Part shown: piece by piece, positions 34,820 through 45,746 of the stretch | How the letters are laid out: each line of letters begins with the position of its first letter | Position numbering within the stretch: position 1 is the stretch's first letter | Assembly: GCA_029959195.1 (NCBI GenBank) | Contig: CP114121.1 | Coordinates: 1,302,001 to 1,366,000, forward strand | Reading direction: 5' to 3' | Source of the DNA: Dictyophora rubrovolvata | Lineage: Eukaryota; Basidiomycota; Agaricomycetes; Phallales; Phallaceae | DNA length: 64,000 bases | The notes under the pieces: model-generated | Told to the model about the DNA's origin: nothing | Seen by the model: the letters and a program-made list of their open reading frames with translations, nothing else | Databases searched by the model: none | Program-made: the position numbers and the translations under genes

Positions 34820-36999
34820 ATGCCTGTCCGTATTGATCTTAAGGAGTTTGACAAAGAATTGGCCACTTATACTGGTTCGATAACCCATCCGAATTTTCAT
34901 TTCAGATCATAAGTAAAACCTGATTTATAGAGCTATCGTCTGTGGCTCTTGGGGGTCGCATAATATCCGTGTCCAATGAATTCTTTGCAGAGGCTTATCA
35001 TCTGTTAAAGGTTGAGGTACGTTGACATCAGCACTTCACGGGCCACCAGTGTTAGACGCAGCCCTCGCTAGGCGGCACCAAGTCTTAAGGGCCAATTTGG
35101 TCCAAATGGAGCCTTGTACTCAGGCTGGGAGACGAGACGACATAACCCAACATCTGACTGGTAATTATATTCATTGATAAGTACTCTTATGGGTATCGTG
35201 GATAACCTCAATCCGCAGGTGCGTCGTAAAACTTGGTGCAGCAGGTTATTTGCACGGATTTAATATAGACACGAGTCATTTTAATGGTAAACGCATCCAC
35301 TTGTACCGAAGTAATGGGGCTAACGCTTCATATAGGAAACGAGGCTCCTGTCGCCTCTGTTGAAGCATGTTTTGTCGCAGGAGAGGTATCGCCAGCGGCA
35401 ATAGATTCCATCGTAAGCTTGCATTGATCATGTTAATGTCGGTAACCTGATTTTAACAGTGGGAAGAAATACTGCCTAAGCAATCTTTAGGGCCCAATTC
35501 CCAGCACTTGTTTAAACTTACTTCTTCAGATGGTATCACAGGAAGATACAATTATGTCAAACTAAATATATTCCCTGACGGCGGTATCGTAAGTAAATCA
35601 AAACTACCCTTACAACATTGTTTGAGAAAAATTCTCGATAGGCAAGATTCCGGGTCTATGGAATGGTAGAGCCGTCAAAGGTAGCGATAGATGAGAATGA
35701 ACTCATAGACCTCGCTCATGTATTCGCTGGCGGAAGAGTAATCTCAGTGTCCGATCAACATTACGGAAAGGGTTCTAATCTTCTGCTGCCTGGCCGAGGG
35801 AAAGATATGGGCGACGGATGGGAGACGAAAAGGAGTAGAGAAGCCGGTCATAAAGACTGGGTTTTGGTCCGACTGTAAGTGACTTTCTTTCAAGTTGTGT
35901 TATCTGTTGAACCTATTGAAGTGGTCAGCCGGGGATATTAGATCATATTGAAATCGATACAAACCACTTCAAAGGAAACTACCCCGAAAGTTGCGAAGTA
36001 CATGCTTGCAATTGTTCCCGTGTGAGTTAAAGTTCAGCCGAAAACCTCCCCAGAGCTCGAGAAATGATTACGCTTTCAAGGATACCCCCGAGATCACAGA
36101 AGAAAAGTGGACCAAGATCCTGTCCCGAGTAAAACTATGCCCACATTTGCAGCAGCATTTCGCTGTTGAAGACGTAGCAAAAAACATGATCTTCACCCAT
36201 GTTAGACTAACTATCTATCCCGACGGAGGAATTAAACGCGTCAGAGCAGTTGGCCGCAGAATCAACCCGAAAGAAGAAATAAACAATACGGAAGCTGATA
36301 AAAGTTCCAAAAGAGCTATTCATGTGCGCTCGACGAGTCCAATGTCTTCCCAAGCCTTCTCCCCTTACGGTCAGGTCATAATGGCCTGGGAACGGGGGGC
36401 CACGCCATCCAACGTCCGGATGACAAGTGCTAACCAAGGAACAGCGATGAAGTTCCATAACCTGGCATTGGTAGAATCGTCTTACCCAGTCGGAAGTGGA
36501 GCGAAAACGGGATTCTCGGTCTATCGCTGTTCCTCTAAGCCTAAGTTCGGAGACATTTGGAAAGTGCAAATATTGGAGCGTCATGTTTGTACTAATCAAG
36601 CCTTTATTCCAATGGGAGTATCAGCGAATCAACGAATAGGAATGGAAAAATCTAGGGCGTATCTGGTCGTAGTCGCCTTAAACGGTAAAGACGACAAACC
36701 AGACATAAACACCTTGCGCGCGTTTGTGGCTCCTGCGTCACAAGGAATTGTCTATAAAACCGGGATTTGGCGTTAGTAATAAGTTGTTTGTGATCAATAG
36801 GGCGTTCTTAACCGTAAATTTCAGATCATCCCATATTGGCAATAGAAAACGTAAGTTATTTCATGTTATGTTCTGAATCGTGTAGTGGAATTCATGTTAG
36901 GACATTGACTTCACCTGCGTGGAGACTCAAGTGGGAGATGGCAGCAAACTTGATTGTGAAGTGGTGAATATCTTAGAAACTGTCGAGGTGCAATTGTAG
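34820..36999 (+). CDS. Allantoicase-ureidoglycolate lyase fusion enzyme
   Basis: One 550-aa protein for two consecutive steps of purine breakdown: allantoate to ureidoglycolate plus urea, then ureidoglycolate to glyoxylate plus urea. Exons 34820-34874, 34931-35016, 35072-35160, 35219-35286, 35336-35412, 35460-35588, 35642-35874, 35922-36021, 36081-36771, 36825-36850, 36901-36999. Residues 1-340 are the two allantoicase repeats (first: [39 protein letters not shown]; second: [50 protein letters not shown]). Residues about 358-545 are the lyase: [64 protein letters not shown]-like tail. The frame is open across the junction with no intervening start. Confidence 0.92.
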
Positions 37000-37114
37000 G
37001 GTTATCAGAAGCTAGGCTAGGAAATAGGAAATAGATTGTGGCGGGGTTTCAAATTTTGTCCCTCGCGTCAGTCTCAGTCTCAAACGCTTTCCATCACGAC
37101 ATACCTCATTCAAT

Positions 37115-40100
37115 ATGGTTGATAGTAAGAAAAGACCACTAGAGGAATTAGGAGATGGCAATGTCTCAAAGAAGAGAGCTCTTTCTTTGGGGTACGACTC
37201 ACCAGTCATTGTGGACGGTCATTCAGAGCTGGCTCCTGAAGACGTTAATGCGGCAAACCTTGAGGTTGACTCTTTCACATATGCAGGTTTATGGTGGCCC
37301 TTAAAAAATCTTCTTTGCAGATGTTTAGAAAGCAAGCAATTTATCGTAGAATGAAATTCTATTCTAGAGAGCATGAACGAGCGCAAGCACAAATAACAGA
37401 ATTGGAAAAGCGTCGAGATTTTTTGCAAGCCAATTTCACCCTGATAGCTGCATGCTGGGAGCAGGTGAGTTTTTGTTCTTTCGCAAAAAATCTGGTTTTG
37501 AACTCCAGCTAAGCTCATCCGAGAAATAAAGCTTCTCGTCAATCCAGTGGATCTCATCGGAAGAGGCAAAGGTAAGCAACATTTCGCGCTAACCGCATGC
37601 TAAGACTTTATGTCCGTTAGACCTTCAGCTGTTTGAAGTTGTTAGCAAGCCCAGATTTGCTGGCACTTCGACATACCTCAATGATCTGTTGCACGACCAC
37701 GGGATCGCTACTGAGCAACTTGTCAGTGGCGTCATATCACTCAATCCCAAAATAGACAAGGAACGATTATTGAACCGCTGTACTGATTTAGAGCAAGAGG
37801 TGTGGCTCATATAGTCATGATACAATAAGGGCTTATCCTCAACTTGTTAGGTTGTTAACTTGCGGGCCGAAATTTTCGTAACGAATACTCGGATGTCTGA
37901 AATCAATGGTGACAAAGAACGTTATTATTCTCGTCTCATTGATGTCGAAGCTCGATTGGATCGAATGGAGACTACATCCCTCACAGTCGCAGCTCGGAAT
38001 AATTCACCAACCGCAGGCGCACTTGAAAGTGATTCAAACACGGTCAAAAAAGAGGAGGAAGACGGTGGTATCTCGCTTTCTGCTCAAGCATTAAAAGTAT
38101 GTGACATGAGGTTTGGTGAATAAGCACATTGTTGCTGATAATCTCTAGTCGGAAGACGTCAAGGTGAATGGACATGTACCACCTGAAATCCAAGACGAAA
38201 CCGATTGGAAACAGCGTTATGAACTGTGTAACCGACATAACGAGGAAATTACTGAAGAATTGATGCAGCTTCGGGGTAAATGTGCGGAACTATCTCTTGA
38301 AGTGAAGTCTTGATCCATTAAAGTATTCGCGATATTGATTTATATTGCATCAGCTTGCAGCCCCGAGCCAAGAGACATTAAAGCGATCTTCGATATTCGA
38401 CAATATCGTAAATCATCTGCAAACTGCGAAAAGCGACACTGAATTTTATCGCGAGAAATCCAGTGACTTGAGTAGTCAGTTGGAGCATCTTAGAGAAGCC
38501 CAAGAAGATTTCAAAGAAAAAACAATGGTGCATATTTTAATATATCTTTTTGATTGTTATCTAAACAGCGGCCATTTATTTTAGGCCGATTATAATGTGA
38601 GATATGAAGAGCAAAAAAATTTAATCATCAAGAAGGAAATCGAGGCAACTCGCCTCCGTGAACAACGGGATGCTCTTCAAGCCGAGGTTAATGAACTTAG
38701 AGCTAGAGGGAACGAACGAAAATCGACGAGCCAGTTCGAGGTCCTTCTACAAGCACGAGCTGTGAGGTTTGTTGGATGATCTTTCGAGAGTTGTTTTGAG
38801 CATTTTACTAGGATCGTATAATCGCCCTTGAATCCGAAGTCAAGCGATTAAAATCCCATCTGGCTGCGAATTCTGGTAGTGAGGATCTTCTAGAGCTCAT
38901 CACTGGTGATAACTCCAGTGACCTTCCAAATACGTTACGGTTAGTGCGATGCACTTGATTTTATCACCATCAACTCATTATTTAATTAGGTCTACTCAAC
39001 GGAAGCTGGAAGTTTTGGAGTCAACTTTATCAACTTTGGACATGGATAACCCCGAACTTGTTCGATGTATTCGTTCGGAATGTGAGGCAAGAGAGGCCTT
39101 AAAAGATGCATTGTCCCGCTTGAAGCGTTATGAGGCTCTCTATGGCTCGACGTCAGCTTTACCACCGGATCAACAGTCTTTGTTAAAACAACTCAACCAA
39201 AAGGATGAGTCCCTGCGTAAAGTGGAATTGCAACTTACCCAAGAAAAGGCTGTATGTTATTAACGCATTCCTTCTCCAACAGCTCCCTAAGCTTATTCTA
39301 GGCTTCCAATGAGCTTTTTTCCGAAATTGACAGGCTTTCCGCTGCGTGGGAGGCTTTGGATCGCCAGAACAAGTCGAAAGTATTCGACATGGACGGGACG
39401 GAAGTGAAGTTGCAAAGGTTGTCAGTGGAAGTAAGGTTTATTTATTTCTATTTCACGATGAACATTTTCTTATCTCTACATTTGTTTGGTTAAGAAAGCA
39501 AAGGCGGACAATAAATACTTTGCTGCCATGCGTCAGAAAGAGGCAGCAGAAGCTGAATGCAAAGCTGCTGCACGGGCACTAGAAAAGTTGCAAAAAGCTG
39601 TTGAACGATTTACGGATGCCGAAAAATCGGCTTCAACTAAACTGGTTAGTATAGTATGAACGTAACGTGACTATATTAATGCATCGTCCAGGCTCACCAG
39701 GAGAAGGAAATTCTTGCGTATCAAAAACGTGTTGACGGCCTGAATGATAAACTAACGGCACTAGAACGTCAGAACAGCACTCTTATCCGCCAAGATGAGG
39801 ACCATGGGAAGTCGATCACTGAAGTGAGGATGCCTTTATTCTTTCTGTGTTCTGTACGAAGTTTAAGAAATTATAGTTAAAGAAACATTTGGCAGATGCG
39901 CATAGCAGAGAAAAGAAGTACAAACATGATAGTCGACATTGTGAAGAGGAGTGCGTTAGATTGCGGAAGCAAGTTGAACAGATGGAGAGGAAGATTATGT
40001 TGATACCTAGCGGAGACGCCTCATCTCGAGAAGCGGAACTAGAAGAACGGGTAGAGAAGTGCATGGTTGGTCACCTTCCTTTGTACTTGCGTATCCAGTT

Positions 40101-40415
40101 CTCAACTTGCGCTTAGAAAATTTTGCGATGTTCGACGTGCAAGCAAAATTTGCGGACTCATGTCCTCACGAAATGCATGCATAGTACGTTAAATATCTTT
40201 TCGTGGATGTTTAGCCAATTTTATCACGACATACTTTTCTATTCCAGCTTTTTGTAAAGAGTAATCTATTCAAATTCCGTGCTTTTTGTTTTTGTTGACT
40301 CTCATCTCCCTACAGGTGTGTGCAAGCTCGTATAGACACTCGACAACGCAAATGTCCAGCATGCAATATGGGTTTCTCGCAAGGAGAGTTTCAAGCATTG
40401 TACTTTCAGGGGTAG
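37115..40415 (+). CDS. BRE1: BRE1, E3 ubiquitin ligase for histone H2B
   Basis: Nuclear coiled-coil RING ligase that works with Rad6 to monoubiquitinate H2B. The gene has well over ten exons, of which I give only the span. The start MVDSKKRPLEELGDGNVSKK has a nuclear-signal-like KKR. Long heptad-rich coiled coils follow (EHERAQAQITELEKRRDFL, KKEIEATRLREQRDALQAE, RKQVEQMERKIML). The C-terminal C3HC4 RING is complete once spliced: RCSTCKQNLRT, HVLTKCMHTFCKECVQARID, RQRKCPACNMGFSQGEF, ending ALYFQG. The RING is encoded across a 13-nt exon (40248-40260), which supplies TFCK. It converges on the RING/TRAF gene, 243 bp apart. Confidence 0.93.
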
Positions 40416-40658
40416 CGTGTCATTTATTTTAGTTTTTTATTTGCCTATATTTCACTCTAGCTTGCTTGCCTCCTATTGCAAGTGCTGCAGTTTGTAATTA
40501 TATCATAATGGAACAGGGAGATAATTAGTTTTCAGTCTCGAGTACATCCAGCGAAGTGAAGAACCGGGGTGATAGGATAAGAGGGGGAAATCTTTTACAA
40601 AGTCGATCTGGTTAGGTGTTTGAAATGTTTCACAGCATTAAAAAGATAACTTCACGAG

Positions 40659-42349
40659 TCACAGTTTGGTAGGTTGGATATAGGAGGTGGCCCCAATATT
40701 CGTGGGACGGTGGATCGGCGGGTGTCCATGGATTAGGTATCTACCAGGGGGTCCAAAATCCCCTACGGGATTTATCTGGGAATGACTATAGTTTGAACCA
40801 ATACCCCCATCCACCGCTCCAGTAACTTGTGAATTGCGGTCCATCATGATCTGGTGTACCTGCATTCGTAAACCATGTACAATAGCCCGTAACGCCATTA
40901 TTTCCTCACTAACTCGCGATGATTCTGAAACCAAGGCAATATCATGCCGTCGTATTTCTGAGTCGAGAGACGAGGCAAGCGTGATGAGCGAGCTTCGGAG
41001 ACTGTTAAGTGAGCCCGCTAAGCTCGTGTTTAAGTTAAGAGGTGCTATAGATGAGCTCAATGATTGTCGATACGTTCCTTCTCTTATGTGAACAGGAGGC
41101 GCATCAAAGATATTACTCTCTGGAGGAAAGAATTGCAAAAGCGGATCAGTATCGAACCCGTTGACACTTAATGTATCGAAGGGCGACGAGCTGGTTTCTG
41201 GTGAAAAACCAAACGTGGTGTGATTGATCCCATTCGATAAGCGACTATATGCTCTGGAAGCTGGTTCGGCTGGTGAAGGTGGACGAATGGCCTCGGATTC
41301 CTCATTTTGTGCGAACCAAGGTCCAAGTGCGGCCTTCGTTGATTTTATATCTCGAACAGCCAACCGCGAGGTATTCTCTAGCGCTTCAATTCGGTTTCGT
41401 AGGGACAAATTCTCTGTTTCAAGGAATGATATGCGACGTGTGTTAAGTGAGAAGAAGTCTTTGATCGACTCGTAAGGGCATTGGCTTGAATGGCTGGAGA
41501 GAGAGGATCGGTTACCGGACCATGAACAACCATGGGTGGCGTGGGTGCAGCTAACGATCATGTCGGGACATGAGATTTCATGCTGTTCTATTTTGCTCAA
41601 GTGATAAATTGTCTTGCAATGGGAGCAAGGAATCTCCTCGTTAGAACATACTTCATAGTGCTCCTGTGATAAACATTACGTTTACCATAAAAACATTTTC
41701 TGTCGCAAATTATATATCATACCTCGATATAGGCCGCTTTAACCTGGCAACCGCATCCGCGACAGGATATGACACGGTGTAAACAGATAGAAGAATGGTC
41801 TTTTATGTTTTTCCGTGATACGAGCTCTTGGCACTCCCTCTCGCGGCAAGGTACTTGAACGAATTCGCACTCGTCCCGTAAGTGAGCTGCAAGGAGCTGC
41901 CGTTGGCAGGTATGACAGCACCCATGTTGACGGTTGGTGCACTCTACAACAAGTTCATCAACGAGCTGCGAGATACATCAATAAAATGTGCCGATAACTT
42001 GGAAATCAGTTGAGCGTACACTCCGCACGATAGGATTAGCAGGCTGAAGTTCGGTTTCCGTTAAAGGAGAACGATCCACCGGACATTGCGGTGATACAGA
42101 AAGAGCAGCAATGATACAATCATTGCAGAATGTGTGAGAACACGTCGCAGTTATCATTGGCCTTACAAAAGCCATCCTGAAATGCAATTAGCAACCTCTA
42201 GACTCTGATATGTCTGTTCGTTGGAAGAAGACTCGCCGACAAATGCAACACATCTAATTCAGGTTATCAAATACAACTGGTATCTCCATAGTCGAACGAC
42301 ATACCAAATTCGAATTAACATTGTCGACGTATGTATATTGTGACTCCAT
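40659..42349 (-). CDS. RING and TRAF-type zinc-finger protein
   Basis: Predicted E3-like protein, 488 aa. Exons from 42349 down: 42349-42305, 42253-42237, 42176-42020, 41965-41723, 41663-40659. RING: CCICRMAFVRPM, then TCSHTFCNDCI and CPVDRSPL. Two or three TRAF-type fingers follow (CTNRQHGCCHTC, HLRDECEFVQVPC, HYEVCSNEEIPCSHCKTIYH, HEISCPDMIVSC, HGCSWSG). Then comes a short coiled coil (FLETENLSLRNRIEALEN) and a disordered tail. No MATH/TRAF-C domain is seen. Exon 2 is only 17 nt and its donor is GCGAGT, a GC-AG intron needed to complete the first RING half. Target unknown. Confidence 0.86.
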
Positions 42350-42826
42350 AACCACATATATTCGTAGACTGACACAAGCGAGGTGACTAGGGCGCTAAGA
42401 ACGCCTGAAGTAGCGCGCATGCCGTAACGCGCACTCCTTCCAAAGTTTCATTGTGCTCCTCGGAGCATTGTCCTCAAGTATAACCCTAGGCCTCAAAAAT
42501 CCTAGGCAAAGACGACTTTTGTTCTCATTCGTAGCCGAATTAGCTTGAGTTTTCTAAAAAGTTGCCGAAGAGTTGTTTACTTTCGGTAAAACTAGCAACG
42601 GTGTTTGTCTCGGTTGAATCCTGCTTATAATGCGTTATTTCGTTCTGTTTACAGCATTGGTTTTCCATCTATCAGCACGGATGGATGGCTTGCTAACGGG
42701 CATTTCTAGATATAAAATGGCAACGTCCCCTGTACCTTTTAATTCTCAATTCAGTACGACTACACAAACCACTCAGACCACATAAACTACTCATTACAAC
42801 CTTGTCGACATCTCTTATTCACTATC
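42350..42826. promoter_or_regulatory. Divergent promoter region with TATA box
   Basis: The 477 bp between the RING/TRAF gene and the small gene. TATAAAA at 42711-42717 lies 110 bp before the ATG of the small gene, followed by a pyrimidine-rich, ACTACACAAACCACTC-type leader usual in highly expressed fungal genes. Confidence 0.55.
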
Positions 42827-43072
42827 ATGTCCTCTCAATCTGCAATCTCCTTCTTCGCTGCTAGCAGCTCCCCATACGCCTTCTCCATCTTCGCCCAGCC
42901 GCAAGACCACAGAGAGGCATTTGAAGGTTCTCTAGCGAACCAGTTTTACAAAGCCGCTTGTGACGCATACTCTACACGTTCAACCCAACGACTCAATCAT
43001 CATAAAACCGACTCAAAAAGTCGACCTTCATTCATGGGAAAAATTGGCAGAGTCTTATCGGGCAAGGCTTAA
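42827..43072 (+). CDS. Small hypothetical protein, codon-biased
   Basis: An 81-aa single-exon frame starting MSSQSAISFFAASSSPYAF. Codons end mostly in C in the first half (TCC, TTC, GCC, ATC), unlike neighbouring genes, which suggests high expression. The C-terminal part is basic (SKSRPSFMGKIGRVLSGKA). No signal peptide is obvious and I know no family. A frame in another register (42960-43289) overlaps it, and an intron joining the two cannot be excluded. Confidence 0.5.
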   Translation: MSSQSAISFFAASSSPYAFSIFAQPQDHREAFEGSLANQFYKAACDAYSTRSTQRLNHHKTDSKSRPSFMGKIGRVLSGKA

Positions 43073-43521
43073 TCTCTTCAAAGCTCATGTGGACAATCGC
43101 ATTATACATCCAATATACATCCGCCAACGCATCGTCTATTGTGCATCCTGGATTCGTTTCGATTCCCTAGGGTCCTTTTTCGAACCCGATTATTTCTCGA
43201 ACATATTCCCAGGACACGTCAATCCCTTTGACCTGATGACCCTAATCTTCCACGGGCATAGTACTAGACTTTTCAGCTATCGTTGCTGATGGCACCTTCA
43301 TTTTTAAAGTTATTAATGATACCCGATACTTTATATATATTCAATACCCAATAAATTTCTCCTGATATCTAATACAAAAACAAACAAACTTTATTGAGAC
43401 GGTTCTTTCCAAGACAATATAAGAGACAAGGATAGTATACAAGGGCGGGGGAATACAACCATTTCAAAAAAGTGATAATTTTTTAACACAGCAAGTCAAA
43501 GTAGAAGTAAAGTGGGAGGGA
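43073..43521. other. Convergent 3' region, no gene seen
   Basis: 3' flank of the small gene and of the GRF gene. AT-rich, with AATAAA-like words near 43350. Confidence 0.45.
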
Positions 43522-44495
43522 CTAGGCCTGACCTAGCATCCCACGATAAATCTCAATTTGCTTTTGCAGCGACTCATTTAATTCTTTCAATCTATTATAA
43601 TATTAGTGATAAGCTCCGGCAGTACAGGCATAAACAATCAAAACTTACTGAGTAATTTGTTTCTCCAATTGAACCATCCTTTCTGCTTTGGCGTCCCTAG
43701 CCTTTTCCGCAGCAACCTTTTGGCGCTTCACCTTTTTAAAATCCCCTATGAAAGCGGTGAAAGTATGCAATGCATCGTCCAGCTCACGCTCCTCAGATAA
43801 CAATTTGGGAGAACTGCGGCCTAGGCTGGGTGCAGAGCTAGAATTTGATGACAAGAACGGATTTTCCTAAAAGAAAAACACAAGAAATGAAAACGACACA
43901 TTGAGACTGACTGTTCCCTTGTCCTTTGATAATAACACTCACTTCGGCATCAAGTGATGGTATGTTTTGACGGGTGAACCTATGTACGGAACCCAACGCT
44001 GTCGATTCATTATCATGTACCTTGACTCTCTTGAGTAACGAATGCTTAGAAGACCCAGGGTCGAATTCTTGATCGCCGGAACCTGGATACTCAGGCGAGT
44101 GAGTGGGAGTCAACGGCGTTTGAGCCCGTTGTCTTTTTCTAGAGGCAGCAACGGGGGTTTCTTCAGGGGGGTCGGCCGCAGCCGATGGCATCCACCTTGG
44201 CGAAGAGGATCCGGAAGCTACGTTTGTGGCTATAGCTTCCACATCCTCATTCCACACTGAGAGGAACGAATCAGTTCTGGATATAACCCATAAATACGTA
44301 CGACATACTGAAAAATTTACAATTGAGGGGATCGGTCTTGTGCTTGAAACAGGAATAAAACGATTTTCCTGTATTATCTCCGGTGCGACATGTTTTACGA
44401 TGAATGACCTGTCCATGCCGGCACTGAATGCGACCACCTGGCAGGAACTGCGATCCACCAGGAAAATCGGTCGGTGGTTTAATATCAGAGCTCAT
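43522..44495 (-). CDS. GRF zinc-finger protein with coiled-coil tail
   Basis: 262 aa from four exons (44495-44309, 44256-43943, 43866-43649, 43591-43522). Residues about 20-70 form a GRF-type zinc ribbon: QCRHGQVIHRKTC, GKSFYSC, then CKFFMWNEDVE with the conserved FFxW. GRF domains bind single-stranded nucleic acid and occur in topoisomerase III, APE2 and NEIL3. Here the GRF stands almost alone. A Pro/Ser-rich region with a possible nuclear signal (RKRQR) follows, then a helical coiled coil (LDDALHTFTAFIGDFKKVK, EKARDAKAERMVQLEKQI). Role unknown; DNA damage or RNA binding is inference. Divergent from the PRKRIP1 homologue. Confidence 0.82.
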
Positions 44496-44599
44496 CTTTG
44501 TTCAAAGTGGCTTGGAAGGTCGGATTGGAAGTGGGTGGCTTTTTCGAAGACTCGGATGACGTGATATCAATTACGTAATTGGCACAAACAACTTCAGCA
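44496..44599. promoter_or_regulatory. 104-bp divergent promoter, GRF gene/PRKRIP1 homologue
   Basis: The start codons are 104 bp apart on opposite strands, so both promoters must share this segment, which includes a TGACGTGATATCAATTACG tract. TGACGT is a CRE-like core. Confidence 0.5.
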
Positions 44600-45436
44600 A
44601 TGTCATCGTCCACGACACCGCCGGCGAATCCGACACTCGTGACAACAGGGGATATACAACCAACTAATAAACATGCTCTCACGGCAGTTGAACGACAAAG
44701 AGCTCAGCTCGCAAAGCTTTTGAAAGACCCTTCGAAACCCGCGTTTATTCCACCACCACCCAAAGAAAAGAACATTCGGCCGCCTCGTGAAATGATGAAG
44801 AACGTCCAAGGAAGTAGTGCTGGTGCTGGAAGTGGGGAGTTTCACGTTTACAAAGCTAATAGACGAAGGGAGTACGAACGATTAAAACTGATGGAAGACC
44901 AGAAGGAAAAGGTGAGCTATTGCCATGCGGCATTTCTTTCTTTCTTTCCTACTCCCTAGCCGAATTCAACCCTTTTTTTTTGTTCCTCATATTGATCTAT
45001 TCTTAAGGAAAGAGAAAGAGCGGAATGGGAACGTAAACAACAAGAACGCGAAGGTTTGGCCGAGGCAAAGGCTGCCAAAAATAGAGCAAAGAGGACAAAG
45101 AAGAAAGAGCGTGCCAAAAACAAGGGAAAAGGAGCGGAACAACGACCGTCCGAGTCGAACACGATCCCGAATTCGAACGTTTCTCCCGGATCTAACAATC
45201 AGCCTTTCAAAAAACGTCGACTTGTGAACGGAGCGGAAGTCAAGTTCCAACGACCTAGGGAGAATGATGATATTGATCATGAAGACGAGGAAGATGAAGA
45301 TGACGCAAGAGAAAGGGTTGATGGCGATGATGACGAATCAGATAATGCTGATATCGGTCCTTATCCTTCCGAGGTAGCGAATGCAACCCCGGTTTCTGTC
45401 GTAGAGCAGAAGATTGTAATATATGATTCGGACTAG
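44600..45436 (+). CDS. PRKRIP1-like spliceosome-associated protein (DUF1168)
   Basis: 246 aa, exons 44600-44911 and 45008-45436. The block MMKNVQGSSAGAGSGEFHVY followed by KANRRREYERLKLMEDQ is the signature of the family, whose human member PRKRIP1 is a structural component of the late spliceosome. A Lys/Glu-rich helix follows (REREGLAEAKAAKNRAKRTK). The tail is acidic (EDEEDEDDARERVDGDDDE). Nuclear, inferred from family and basic stretches. A second splicing protein in the window besides SLU7, but 40 kb away. Confidence 0.9.
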
Positions 45437-45746
45437 TTCACCATATGTACATTAATTTGCGGTTAATACATACCTTGGGTATCTCATCATTGCATGTCTC
45501 GATGTGACTGGCTCTGAATATGAACTCACTTTGTTACTTTTAAACAATGGCGTTTATAGACGAAAACTCAGGCTCGAGCTGATAGCAGTGATAAGGTTTT
45601 CACCTCAACTACAACACACTTTTATTTGATGAAAGAAGAGTCCGCATGTGTATAGATAATATAATGTGATGTCCTAGAGACAATTACATACGAATATACT
45701 ATATGAGCCGAATAAAACAAGACTGGTGCCGGTGCTGTCAAATCTT
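45437..45746. other. Convergent 3' region
   Basis: 310 bp between two gene ends. No coding frame; expected to hold both polyadenylation sites. Confidence 0.45.

Noticed and set aside
36022-36053. 32-nt intron in the allantoicase fusion
   Set aside because: It keeps frame, but a 59-nt intron with the same donor and a CAAG acceptor at 36080 also keeps frame and has normal length.
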